Shown here: positions 27,081-35,122 of the stretch, in pieces
Numbering within the stretch: the stretch's first letter is position 1
Layout of the letters: every line of letters starts with the position of its first letter
Assembly (NCBI GenBank): GCA_918262735.1
Contig: CAKJYJ010000014.1
Location: 1-63,061, forward strand
Length of the DNA stretch: 63,061 bases
Origin: Clostridiales bacterium
Lineage (GTDB): Bacteria; Bacillota; Clostridia; Christensenellales; UBA1242
Direction: 5' to 3'
Notes under the pieces: generated by a model
Told to the model about the DNA's origin: nothing
Database searches by the model: none
The model's input: the letters and a program-made list of their open reading frames with translations, nothing else
Translations under genes and position numbers: made by a program

Positions 27081-27362
27081 ATGAATAAGTACGAATTAAT
27101 GTACATTATTTCTAGCGATGCCACAGAAGAACAACGTGAAGCCGTTATTGAAAAATTTAAAACTTTTGTGGAAGCTAAAGGTGGTGTTGTAACAGGCCTT
27201 GATAAACTTGGAATGAAAAAGTTTGCCTATGCAATTAACTTCAAAAACGAAGGTTTCTATGTTTTAATGAACTTTGAAGCACCTGCAAATCTTGTTAGTG
27301 AAATGAACAATGCAATGAACATCGCAGATTTAGTTGTAAGACAAATATTTGTTAGAAAGTAA
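27081..27362 (+). CDS. rpsF: 30S ribosomal protein S6
   Basis: 93 residues, the standard length. MNKYELMYII and the C-terminal NIADLVVRQIFVRK are typical. S6 binds S18 on the 30S platform. A GGAGGA site lies five bases before ATG. It heads the conserved rpsF-ssb-rpsR operon. Confidence 0.97.
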   Translation: MNKYELMYIISSDATEEQREAVIEKFKTFVEAKGGVVTGLDKLGMKKFAYAINFKNEGFYVLMNFEAPANLVSEMNNAMNIADLVVRQIFVRK

Positions 27363-27374
27363 TAAGGAGATAAT

Positions 27375-27779
27375 ATGAATAGAGTATATTTAATTGGAAA
27401 TTTAACAAAAGATCCAGAACTTGCAACAACAACAAGCGGAGTTTCAGTGTGCCGCTTTTCAGTTGCAGTTGCAAGAAGATTTTCTAACGCCGAAGGCGAA
27501 AGAGAAACCGATTTCTTCAATGTTGTTGCTTGGCGTGGTCAGGGTGAAAACTGCCATAAATACCTAAAAAAAGGTAGCAAGTGTGCGGTTGTTGGAACCC
27601 TTCAAAACAGAACCTATGACGCAAACGACGGAACAAAAAGAACGGTAACCGAAATTATTGCAGATGAAGTTGAATTTTTAACAACTAAAGCCGGAGCAGA
27701 TCAAGCACCTGACGGCAAAGACGATAAAAAAGAAGTATCTGAATTAGAACCTATTGATGACGATACTCTTCCATTCTAA
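27375..27779 (+). CDS. ssb: Single-stranded DNA-binding protein
   Basis: 134 residues. OB fold with MNRVYLIGNLTKDPEL, FFNVVAWR and KGSKCAVVGTLQNRTY. The acidic C-terminal tip is DDDTLPF, the interaction peptide for replication and repair partners. The linker is short. It lies between rpsF and rpsR as in most Bacillota. Confidence 0.97.
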   Translation: MNRVYLIGNLTKDPELATTTSGVSVCRFSVAVARRFSNAEGERETDFFNVVAWRGQGENCHKYLKKGSKCAVVGTLQNRTYDANDGTKRTVTEIIADEVEFLTTKAGADQAPDGKDDKKEVSELEPIDDDTLPF

Positions 27780-27802
27780 AAATATAATAAAGGAGAATTA
27801 GT

Positions 27803-28093
27803 ATGACTGAAGTAACAGAAACTGTTGCAGTTGAAGCAGAAAAAGAAGTTAAAGACGACAAGGTTAAAAAATATCGTAAACAAACTTCTAGAAAAAAAGT
27901 ATGTGCTTTTTGCGTAGATAAGTCTAATGCTATTGATTATAAAGACGTTGCAAAACTTAGAAGATATATAACCGAAAATGGTAAAATTCTTCCAAGAAGA
28001 CAAACTGGTGTTTGTTCAATTCACCAAAGAGAATTAGCACAAGCAATTAAAAGAGCCAGAATTATGGCACTTCTTCCATTCAAAGGAGAATAA
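27803..28093 (+). CDS. rpsR: 30S ribosomal protein S18
   Basis: 96 residues with an N-terminal extension of ~22 acidic and basic residues before the core. The core has CAFC and a later C-x-x-H (CSIHQRELA), a zinc-type (C+) S18. The motif ILPRRQTG and the end ALLPF are characteristic. Last gene of the operon, followed by a strong terminator. Confidence 0.96.
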   Translation: MTEVTETVAVEAEKEVKDDKVKKYRKQTSRKKVCAFCVDKSNAIDYKDVAKLRRYITENGKILPRRQTGVCSIHQRELAQAIKRARIMALLPFKGE

Positions 28094-28102
28094 AATAATA
28101 AC

Positions 28103-28137
28103 TAAAAAAGAACCTAAATGTTTAGGTTCTTTTTTTA
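28103..28137 (+). terminator. Terminator of the rpsF-ssb-rpsR operon
   Basis: A 14-bp stem of AAAAAAGAACCTAAA type with a minimal loop is followed by seven T, ten bases after the rpsR stop. Confidence 0.9.
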
Positions 28138-28160
28138 GGAAATATTATAAATCTTAATTA

Positions 28161-28190
28161 AAACATTACACTCTCGTAATGTTTTTTTTG
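28161..28190. terminator. Second terminator, probably for the DUF1538 operon
   Basis: AACATTAC (28162-28169) pairs with GTAATGTT (28176-28183); T8 follows on the plus strand and TTTT on the minus strand. It lies 24 bases past the end of the convergent PII-like gene. Confidence 0.7.
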
Positions 28191-28213
28191 TTGTTTAATG
28201 AGATTGTTAATTC

Positions 28214-28555
28214 TTATTTGTCAAACATTTCAATATTCGCCATATGGGTTATTCCAGCAACATTAATAACTGGAAGACAAAAACAAAGACCCTTGCCCTC
28301 TTGGAACAACTCTCCGCCCTCTACTATCGCCTCCATAACTTTAAGTTTTTGCTCTTTTTTAACAAGTGTAAGAACAAGTTCTTTTTCTGGTTGCAAAGAC
28401 ACACCAAGTATGGTTTCTTTCTCGTGCACGCCTGTTCCCCTACCATTAATTATTGTTCCGCCTGATGCACCTGCATTTCTTGCAGAATTCACAACGGCAT
28501 CCGAAAATCCACGATTTACTATTGTTATTATTAATTCAAATTTATTTTCTTCCAT
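28214..28555 (-). CDS. PII-like regulatory protein of the DUF1538 operon
   Basis: A 113-residue protein with the PII (GlnB/GlnK) fold pattern: ELIITIVNRGFSDAVVNSARNAGASGGTIINGRG, close to the beta-alpha-beta of PII-like proteins, with a T-loop-like stretch afterwards. The uridylylation tyrosine of classical GlnB is not evident. Its start overlaps the end of the next PII-like gene by 14 bases. Neighbouring a DUF1538 membrane protein, it is likely a ligand-sensing gate, as GlnK is for AmtB; this is inference. Confidence 0.7.
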   Translation of the reverse strand: MEENKFELIITIVNRGFSDAVVNSARNAGASGGTIINGRGTGVHEKETILGVSLQPEKELVLTLVKKEQKLKVMEAIVEGGELFQEGKGLCFCLPVINVAGITHMANIEMFDK

Positions 28556-28898
28556 AATTAATCTCCAATTCTTCCATTATATTACTTGCCATGCCGGTTA
28601 TTGGTAATGTGAATGCAAGCCCCTTGTTTTTTTCTTCTAATCTTAATGATAAATTTAACTCTGACATAATTTCGTCTGCCCGATCACTTGGAATAAAAGC
28701 CGACAAAACCATCTTTGCACTTGTTCCAACACCAAGCATATCCAAAATTGATGAGGAGGCTGTTCCCGTTGCATGGTGAATTAATTCGTGAGCTATCCCA
28801 TATTTTAATAAAATATCATGTGCCAATCGCTCCAGTTTTTCATCGTTGTTACATATTAGTATCAACGCCTGAAGTGGACATAGTTTTTTCTTTTTCAT
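28542..28898 (-). CDS. Second PII-like protein of the DUF1538 operon
   Basis: 118 residues, weakly similar in layout to its neighbour. An N-terminal beta strand (QALILICNNDEKLE) is followed by a helix, then ATGTASSSILDMLG in the position of the T-loop, and a final LAFTLPITGMA strand that resembles the neighbour's LCFCLPVINVAGI. The start at 28898 is chosen from GGAG seven bases upstream. It lies 15 bases after the DUF1538 gene, so the three form one operon. The call is inferred from pattern and context. Confidence 0.6.
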   Translation of the reverse strand: MKKKKLCPLQALILICNNDEKLERLAHDILLKYGIAHELIHHATGTASSSILDMLGVGTSAKMVLSAFIPSDRADEIMSELNLSLRLEEKNKGLAFTLPITGMASNIMEELEINYGRK

Positions 28899-28913
28899 AA
28901 ACACTCCAAAATA

Positions 28914-30416
28914 TTAATAATCGTATTCCAATATTGTAATTTTCTTTCCAAACGCGGCTTGTTTTGCTGTTTTGTCCCTCGTGTACTTTGCAATTGCACC
29001 CAAAATCTGAATAACAAGTATTGGTGTTGATGCAATTAGCGCAACCGTTCCAAACGCCCCACTAATGGCATTCCCCGTTGCAATACTTGCAATCCCCGCA
29101 ACAAATGGAAGTAAAAATGTTGCACTCATTGGACCGGAAGCAATACCTCCAGCGTCAAAAGCCACGGCAGTAAAGAGTTTTGGGTTATAGAACGAAAGAA
29201 TTAAGCTTAATGCAAAAATTGGAAGAATAAACCACATTATATTTATGTTTAATACCGCACGAAGTGTCGCTATTGTTAGGCTGAGCCCAACACCAATTGA
29301 AAGCGACCTTCCTAGTATTTTTTTCCTGATTGTATTTCCTGAAACAAATGCAACTTGACTTGTTAAAATATGAACGGCTGGTTCTGCCAAAACAATAATA
29401 TAACCAAGGACAAACGAAATTGGATAAATTAAATAATTGAACTGAGATTCCATTAGTTTTTCACCAATCATTCTTCCCAAACTAGAAAAACCAACATTAA
29501 CACCAACCATAAATAAAACAATACCGATGTATGTATACAAAACACCTATAAGTATTTTGTAAATTTGTGTTTTGGGCAATTTTATTATTGTTAATTGAAA
29601 TATTAAAAAGATTGCCAAAATTGGCAAAAGAACCAACGCAACATCTTTTAGTGATGAAATTAAAGATGTTCCAAATAATCTTGCCATTGAATCATAACCA
29701 CTTTCAATAATGGTTGTTGCCCCAGTAATTGTTATGTCTTTTATAAAAATTCCTAAAATTAAAACAGAAAGGATTGGTCCTAGCGAGCATATAGCAACCA
29801 AACCGAAACCATCTTCCTCACTACTATTCCCACCACGCATGGCAGAAATACCAAGACAAAAACTCATAATAAATGGCACCGAGATTGCACCCGTTGTAAC
29901 CCCACTCGCATCAAACGACAACGCCCAAAAGTTTTTAGACACAAAAAACATTAGGATAAACACAAGAATATATCCAATTGTTAAAATAATGTGAAATGGT
30001 ATTTTGAATATTATTCTTATTGTTCCAAGTAGAAAGCACAACCCAACACCAATTCCAACCGACATAACAAATAACCACTTGTTTATTGTTGGCACCTGAT
30101 TGGCAAGCACTGTTAAATCTGGCTCGGCAATGGTTATTATTAACCCCATAACCGAACATGACAAAAATAATAACAAAAGCTTTTTACTTTTTGTTAATGA
30201 TGCTGCAATGCTCTGACCAATTGGCATCATTGACATATCTGCGCCCATTGAAAAAAGAGCAATACCAATTAAAAGCAGAACAGAACTAATAACAAACTTA
30301 ACAATTTCCGATCCTGGAATTTGCACAAAAAACAAGCATATTCCCAGCACAATAAATGTAACTGGAAGTACGCTAAAAGCCGATTCTTTTAATTTTTGTT
30401 TCAAATTATTTATCAT
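28914..30416 (-). CDS. DUF1538-family membrane protein, two repeats
   Basis: An integral membrane protein of 500 residues with about 12-14 membrane segments in two homologous halves. Half 1 has FSMGADMSMMPIGQSI and ITIAEPDLTVLANQV. Half 2 has FMVGVNVGFSSLGRMIG and IVLAEPAVHILTSQV. This is the DUF1538 duplication seen in putative transporters. The two PII-like genes downstream suggest a channel or transporter controlled by a small trimeric sensor. Substrate unknown. Confidence 0.85.
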   Translation of the reverse strand: MINNLKQKLKESAFSVLPVTFIVLGICLFFVQIPGSEIVKFVISSVLLLIGIALFSMGADMSMMPIGQSIAASLTKSKKLLLLFLSCSVMGLIITIAEPDLTVLANQVPTINKWLFVMSVGIGVGLCFLLGTIRIIFKIPFHIILTIGYILVFILMFFVSKNFWALSFDASGVTTGAISVPFIMSFCLGISAMRGGNSSEEDGFGLVAICSLGPILSVLILGIFIKDITITGATTIIESGYDSMARLFGTSLISSLKDVALVLLPILAIFLIFQLTIIKLPKTQIYKILIGVLYTYIGIVLFMVGVNVGFSSLGRMIGEKLMESQFNYLIYPISFVLGYIIVLAEPAVHILTSQVAFVSGNTIRKKILGRSLSIGVGLSLTIATLRAVLNINIMWFILPIFALSLILSFYNPKLFTAVAFDAGGIASGPMSATFLLPFVAGIASIATGNAISGAFGTVALIASTPILVIQILGAIAKYTRDKTAKQAAFGKKITILEYDY

Positions 30417-30544
30417 TAAAAATCTAGAATTGCCCTTTTCTTTTGTTTTTTACACTTAAATAAACACACTTGTTAATCAACACAAAATAAACAAAAAAGT
30501 AAAAATAACATTATAATTCACTTATTTTTATATTTTTTTGAAAA

Positions 30545-31543
30545 TTATTGGTTGTTTTTTTGAAAATTGTATGTACTTTCACACATATCCTCAAGAGAAT
30601 GCGTTGCCTTCCACCCAAGCTCTTTATATGCTTTTTCTGGACTTGCATAGCAAACATCAATATCTCCAGGTCTTCTTGGTGCAAATTTATATTTTACCTT
30701 TCCACCACAACATTTGTTATATGCATTAACCATATCCAAAACACTATATCCAACACCCGTTCCCAAATTATATATAACAAGCCCTGGGTTTTGTTCAAGT
30801 TTTCTAAGTGCTGCAAGATGCCCTTGTGCCAAGTCAACAACATGAATATAATCTCTAACCCCTGTTCCGTCTTTAGTGTTGTAGTCATTACCAAAAATAG
30901 AAAGCTCCTTTAGTTTTCCCACCGACACTCTTGCTATGTATGGCATTAAATTGTTTGGAATTCCTTTTGGGTCTTCACCAAGCAGTCCGCTCTTATGTGC
31001 ACCAACTGGATTAAAGTATCTAAGCAATGCAATATTAAACTCTGGGTTTGCAAGCTCAAAATCTTTTAATATTTCTTCAATAAATAATTTTGTTCTTCCA
31101 TATGGGTTTGTTGCTGAAGTTGGAAAATCTTCATATATTGGCATAGATTTAGCCCTACCATAAACGGTTGCAGAAGAACTGAAAACTAAATTCTTAACAC
31201 CATACTCTTTCATAACTTTAATTAAATTAATTGTGCTAAAAAGATTATTTTCATAATACTCTAAAGGCTTTTCAACACTCTCTCCAACAGCTTTAAGCCC
31301 AGCAAAATGTATTACCGCATCAATTTTATTTTCATTAAATACTAGCTTTAATTTTTCTAAATCCCTTAAATCATACTCATAGAATTTAATTTTTTTGTTT
31401 GTTATTTTTTCTATTTTATCTTTAACTTTAATGTCACTATTTGATAAATTGTCAACAACAACAACATCAAAACCAGCATCTAAAAGTTCAACAGCTGTGT
31501 GTGAACCAATATATCCTAAACCTCCAGTAAGTAAAATATTCAT
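30545..31543 (-). CDS. galE: UDP-glucose 4-epimerase
   Basis: Interconverts UDP-glucose and UDP-galactose with bound NAD. 332 residues, standard length. NAD-binding GGLGYIGSH at the N-terminus, the catalytic S-x24-YxxxK pattern (FSSSATVYG... NPYGRTK), and HVVDLAQGH, all as in GalE. The start at 31543 has GGAGGGA upstream. It stands alone rather than in a gal operon, so it probably supplies precursors for surface polysaccharide. Confidence 0.95.
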   Translation of the reverse strand: MNILLTGGLGYIGSHTAVELLDAGFDVVVVDNLSNSDIKVKDKIEKITNKKIKFYEYDLRDLEKLKLVFNENKIDAVIHFAGLKAVGESVEKPLEYYENNLFSTINLIKVMKEYGVKNLVFSSSATVYGRAKSMPIYEDFPTSATNPYGRTKLFIEEILKDFELANPEFNIALLRYFNPVGAHKSGLLGEDPKGIPNNLMPYIARVSVGKLKELSIFGNDYNTKDGTGVRDYIHVVDLAQGHLAALRKLEQNPGLVIYNLGTGVGYSVLDMVNAYNKCCGGKVKYKFAPRRPGDIDVCYASPEKAYKELGWKATHSLEDMCESTYNFQKNNQ

Positions 31544-31652
31544 ATATCCCTCCATAACTATTAATATTATTAAATTATACTTTGATACTAAATAATGCTA
31601 CAAGTTTAATAATAGTATAAAAACAAATAAAAGTAAAATATAATGCTTGTTT

Positions 31653-32729
31653 TTAATTATTTTTTTTAATTTCACCGTTTTTTATTTCAATTTTGTTGCA
31701 AGGAACATCAAAATTAAATTCTGTGCAAGTCAAAAATGTCTGCGCTTTTGCACAAAACTTTAATAACTTTAATTTACGTTTATCATCAAGTTCGCTTAAA
31801 ACGTCATCTAATAACAAAACAGGAACAGCCTTGGTAGTTTGCTTAATTATTTCAAGTTCGGCAAGCTTTATGCTAAGTGCACAGGTCCTTTGTTGCCCCT
31901 GACTGCCAAACGCTCTAACATCAACATCATTCACCAACACTTTAATATCGTCCCTATGAACACCATAACTTGTGTAACCAAGTTTTATATCCTTTTCAAA
32001 GGTCGCCTCAAATGCGGAGATGATATCTTTAACATTATTTTCTTCAATTCCCAAATATTGCAAATCAATTGATTCTTTTTTAGATGTAATATACTCGTGA
32101 ACAAGTTTTGCATACGGATTAACATTGTTTATAAAGTTCTCTCTGTATGTTTTTATCTTTAAACAAAGGTCTGCCATTTGAAGATTATAAACATTTATCA
32201 TTGCCTTTAGACCATCTGTTTCGGCATATGTTTTTATACACTTGTTTCTTCCTTGCAATAGTTTATTATATTTTGATATTGCATAAAAATAATCCTTATA
32301 GGTTTGCGATAATGAAATATCCATAAACCTACGCCTATCTTCTGGACTTTCTTTAATTAGTCTTAATTCATCTGGTGCAAAAAACACGGCATTTAATTCG
32401 CCCAGCAATTCACCAATTTTAAGAATTGGTAAACCATCAACCTTTATTGTTTTCTTTTGGCTTTTTGAAAAAATAATCTCAATTGTTTTTTCACCAATTT
32501 CCTTTTCGATGGTTATTTTAATTTTTGCAATATCGTTGTCCCAGTTTATAACCTCTTTTTCCCTTGATGCCCTAAAACTTTTTCCAACAGCACAAAAATA
32601 TATGGCTTCAATTAAATTTGTTTTACCTTGGGCATTAACGCCCTCAATAACATTCAACCCATCGTTAAATAAAATTGTGGATTGCTTATAGTTTCTAAAG
32701 TTATATAATTCTATTTTTTTAACTTTCAT
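31653..32729 (-). CDS. recF: DNA replication and repair protein RecF
   Basis: SMC-like ATPase that loads RecA at gaps with RecO and RecR. 358 residues. Walker A is GVNAQGKTN (~30-38), the signature is FGSQGQQRT, and Walker B is LLLDDVLSELD. It is usually beside dnaN and gyrB, but here it is the last gene of a hypothetical-queH-lepB-recF run, two bases after lepB. Confidence 0.96.
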   Translation of the reverse strand: MKVKKIELYNFRNYKQSTILFNDGLNVIEGVNAQGKTNLIEAIYFCAVGKSFRASREKEVINWDNDIAKIKITIEKEIGEKTIEIIFSKSQKKTIKVDGLPILKIGELLGELNAVFFAPDELRLIKESPEDRRRFMDISLSQTYKDYFYAISKYNKLLQGRNKCIKTYAETDGLKAMINVYNLQMADLCLKIKTYRENFINNVNPYAKLVHEYITSKKESIDLQYLGIEENNVKDIISAFEATFEKDIKLGYTSYGVHRDDIKVLVNDVDVRAFGSQGQQRTCALSIKLAELEIIKQTTKAVPVLLLDDVLSELDDKRKLKLLKFCAKAQTFLTCTEFNFDVPCNKIEIKNGEIKKNN

Positions 32730-32731
32730 AT

Positions 32732-33388
32732 TTACCAGCCAAAAAATTGTTTTAACACTTGAAGGTACATAAACGAGTTACCATAAACAATATAATCAAC
32801 TCTGCCAACAATTGTATTTCTCTTAACAGGACCATAATTGGCACAATCGTAGCTGTTTGTTCTGTTATCACCAAGATAAAACATCTCATCTTCTGGTATT
32901 GTTAAAAACCCATTTATGTCCAAATATAGTTCATCATTTTCTTCTATCATATTGTTAAATTTAATATAGGTTGACTCATTAACCGAATAATCTGGAAGGT
33001 ATGGCTCCTCTAATATTGTTTCATTTTCCTCACCGTTTTTAATGAGTATTATTCTATAGAACCCATCTTCCAATCTAACTGTAATTTTATCTCCACCAAG
33101 CGCAATTAATCTTTTTATAATATACTCTTCATTGCCGTCCATATCTCGTTGTTGTTTGTCAATAACAACAATATCGCCACGCCTACATGATTTTATTTTA
33201 CTAACAAAAACACCATCTTTATTTTCGTTTTGTGATGTTACTCCTTCGTTTAGTGTTGGGCACATAGATGGCCCTAAAACGTTATAATAAATATGGGTGA
33301 GATTAAACACAATCATCACCGAAAAAAGAAATATTATTCCAATTAATACGCCATAACCAATTCTGCTTAGTATTTTTTTCTTTTTCAT
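32732..33388 (-). CDS. lepB: Signal peptidase I
   Basis: A membrane-bound serine protease removing signal peptides. 218 residues. One N-terminal membrane helix, catalytic Ser in GPSMCPTL, catalytic Lys in IIKRLIALGGD, and box E GDNRTNSYD. The ATG at 33388 is preferred; a GTG two codons earlier overlaps the ribosome site. It lies between queH and recF. Confidence 0.95.
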   Translation of the reverse strand: MKKKKILSRIGYGVLIGIIFLFSVMIVFNLTHIYYNVLGPSMCPTLNEGVTSQNENKDGVFVSKIKSCRRGDIVVIDKQQRDMDGNEEYIIKRLIALGGDKITVRLEDGFYRIILIKNGEENETILEEPYLPDYSVNESTYIKFNNMIEENDELYLDINGFLTIPEDEMFYLGDNRTNSYDCANYGPVKRNTIVGRVDYIVYGNSFMYLQVLKQFFGW

Positions 33389-33397
33389 TGTCACCCT

Positions 33398-33991
33398 TTA
33401 TTTCTGTGGCTTACTAAACTCACAACCACAGTATTCTTGCCTATATAAATTATATTCTTTACTTAATTTTATTGAATTTAAGTATCCATCTTCCTTCTTG
33501 AAATCAGAATACAAAAATTTAATACCATACTTTTTTTCTAATTCTTCCCCAATTCTATTAATTATTTCCGCATTTTTATGAGGGCTAACGGTTAATGTTG
33601 TTCCAAAAAAATCAAAACCATTGTTTGTTGCTAGTTGTGCAGTTTTTTCTAGCCTTAAATAAAAACATTTTTCACACCTGGCTCCGCCTTCCTTTTCACA
33701 TTCATAACCCACAACCTTTTGGTAGTATTCCTCGGGGATATAGTCACAATCCATGAGTTTAATATTTAGGATATTAAGAAGCTTTATTTGCTCTTGTTTT
33801 CTCTTAAAATATTCTTCCTCTGGATATATGTTTGGATTATAATAAAGCACGGTTACATCAAAGTATTCCTTTATTCTCTGCAAAACCGAACTTGAACAAG
33901 GAGCACAGCATGAATGTAATAATAATTTTGGTCTGTCAGTTAGGTTAGAAATAATCTCCTTCATTTTCGCATTATAGTCAATTTTATTCAT
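33398..33991 (-). CDS. queH: Epoxyqueuosine reductase QueH
   Basis: Last step of queuosine formation in tRNA; replaces QueG. 197 residues. The family's adjacent cysteines are in HSCCAPCSS (~26-34), then C-x-x-C in CEKCFYLRL, and CGCEFS at the end; these bind iron-sulfur. It starts one base after the stop of the preceding gene. No other queuosine genes are in the window, so the precursor may be salvaged. Confidence 0.94.
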   Translation of the reverse strand: MNKIDYNAKMKEIISNLTDRPKLLLHSCCAPCSSSVLQRIKEYFDVTVLYYNPNIYPEEEYFKRKQEQIKLLNILNIKLMDCDYIPEEYYQKVVGYECEKEGGARCEKCFYLRLEKTAQLATNNGFDFFGTTLTVSPHKNAEIINRIGEELEKKYGIKFLYSDFKKEDGYLNSIKLSKEYNLYRQEYCGCEFSKPQK

Positions 33992-33992
33992 A

Positions 33993-34445
33993 CTAAATGT
34001 TTTTAATCAACTCCTCTATTCCAGAACAAATTGGTGATGTTAAATATTCAAATTCTTTAAGCGGAAATTTTGCACAAAGAATATTTAATCCGTAATTTTT
34101 TCCATTTTTATTAAAAAACACACTTGCCGAAAAAATTTTATTATCTGTTGTGCTTTGAACAACCGTTAGTGTTACAGGGTTTCCTTCAACATTGTATTGA
34201 AACAACCATCTAGGCTCAATACCCATTTGACTTTGACTTTCTTTGTCTGAAACCAAACCATAATATTCAACCGTAACTTCTTGCATAAAGTTTTCACTAT
34301 TATCACATTCAACAAGTTCAATAAAATGATTATTAAAAGTCCACGCACTAAGAATTGGAAGATTCTGGTTTTCGTTTATGCCATATTTCAAATAATCTTC
34401 TTTTTTTATTAGATTCCAATCTTTTGGACAATACTCTTCTTCCAT
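33993..34445 (-). CDS. Hypothetical protein, first gene of the queH operon
   Basis: A 150-residue acidic, soluble protein beginning MEEEYCPKDWNLIKKEDYLK. It has alternating beta segments (FIELVECD, QEVTVEYYGLV, VTLTVVQSTTD) and no signal or membrane segment. No family recognised. The start at 34445 has a GGGAG site. Its stop is one base from the queH start, so it is cotranslated with queH, lepB and recF. Confidence 0.65.
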   Translation of the reverse strand: MEEEYCPKDWNLIKKEDYLKYGINENQNLPILSAWTFNNHFIELVECDNSENFMQEVTVEYYGLVSDKESQSQMGIEPRWLFQYNVEGNPVTLTVVQSTTDNKIFSASVFFNKNGKNYGLNILCAKFPLKEFEYLTSPICSGIEELIKNI

Positions 34446-34502
34446 AAACACTCCCAAAAAGTCATTCAATATATTTTACAACATATTAAAGATTTTTACA
34501 AC

Positions 34503-34536
34503 AAAAAAACACAAGGTATAACCTTGTATTTTTTTA
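34503..34536 (-). terminator. Terminator of the ftsH operon
   Basis: ACAAGGT-ATA-ACCTTGT (34511-34527) with a following T run on the minus strand, about ten bases past the stop at 34547. Confidence 0.85.
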
Positions 34537-34546
34537 TGGTATTTAA

Positions 34547-35122
34547 TTAATTGGCAAACATTTGCATATTTGTTATTGTTTTATAAATCTCGCCAAAATT
34601 TGCAAGCGTTGTAACTTGGTAATAAGTTGAGCCACCGTTTGCATAAAAATATAGATTAACACTACCAAACCCGGCATTCTCAACAACGTTAAACACCATT
34701 CTGTTATACTTAACTGCCTCTGATGAATTATCAGCAATTAAAAATGGTTTGCCATTAACAATTAAATCTTGACCATCTTCATCAAAAACAAACAAAACTT
34801 TATACCCATCTGAAAAACTTGGAGCACTTGTGTTTCTTGTAACAGTTGCCTCTTTGTTTAGATTCCCAGAAAACAAAGCCTGAAGAATCGTTAATTTAAA
34901 ACTATTGTTAAATTCTTCAATAAAGTTCTTTTTGTCAGCTTCTTCTGAAATTGCTTCGTTTCTTGCACCAACTTGAGCATCATTAATTTGAATTGAAACC
35001 TCACTTGCGGTCAAATTTATTTTTGGCCTATAATCAACCCTGATTATTGCACATAATGCAACAGCTAAAATAAACACGCATAGCACAGAATAAGTAATAA
35101 TTAAACCAATTTTATTCTTCAT
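34547..35122 (-). CDS. Membrane-anchored hypothetical protein overlapping ftsH
   Basis: 191 residues. One N-terminal membrane helix ([22 protein letters not shown]), then an extracytoplasmic part with beta-rich sequence. No family recognised. Its ATG lies inside the ftsH 3' end (11-base overlap) and its ribosome site GAGGAG is embedded in ftsH codons, so its translation is coupled to ftsH. The single membrane helix and coupling suggest an FtsH-associated factor or regulator, as HflK/HflC and others are in other bacteria, but there is no sequence similarity to those. Confidence 0.7.
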   Translation of the reverse strand: MKNKIGLIITYSVLCVFILAVALCAIIRVDYRPKINLTASEVSIQINDAQVGARNEAISEEADKKNFIEEFNNSFKLTILQALFSGNLNKEATVTRNTSAPSFSDGYKVLFVFDEDGQDLIVNGKPFLIADNSSEAVKYNRMVFNVVENAGFGSVNLYFYANGGSTYYQVTTLANFGEIYKTITNMQMFAN

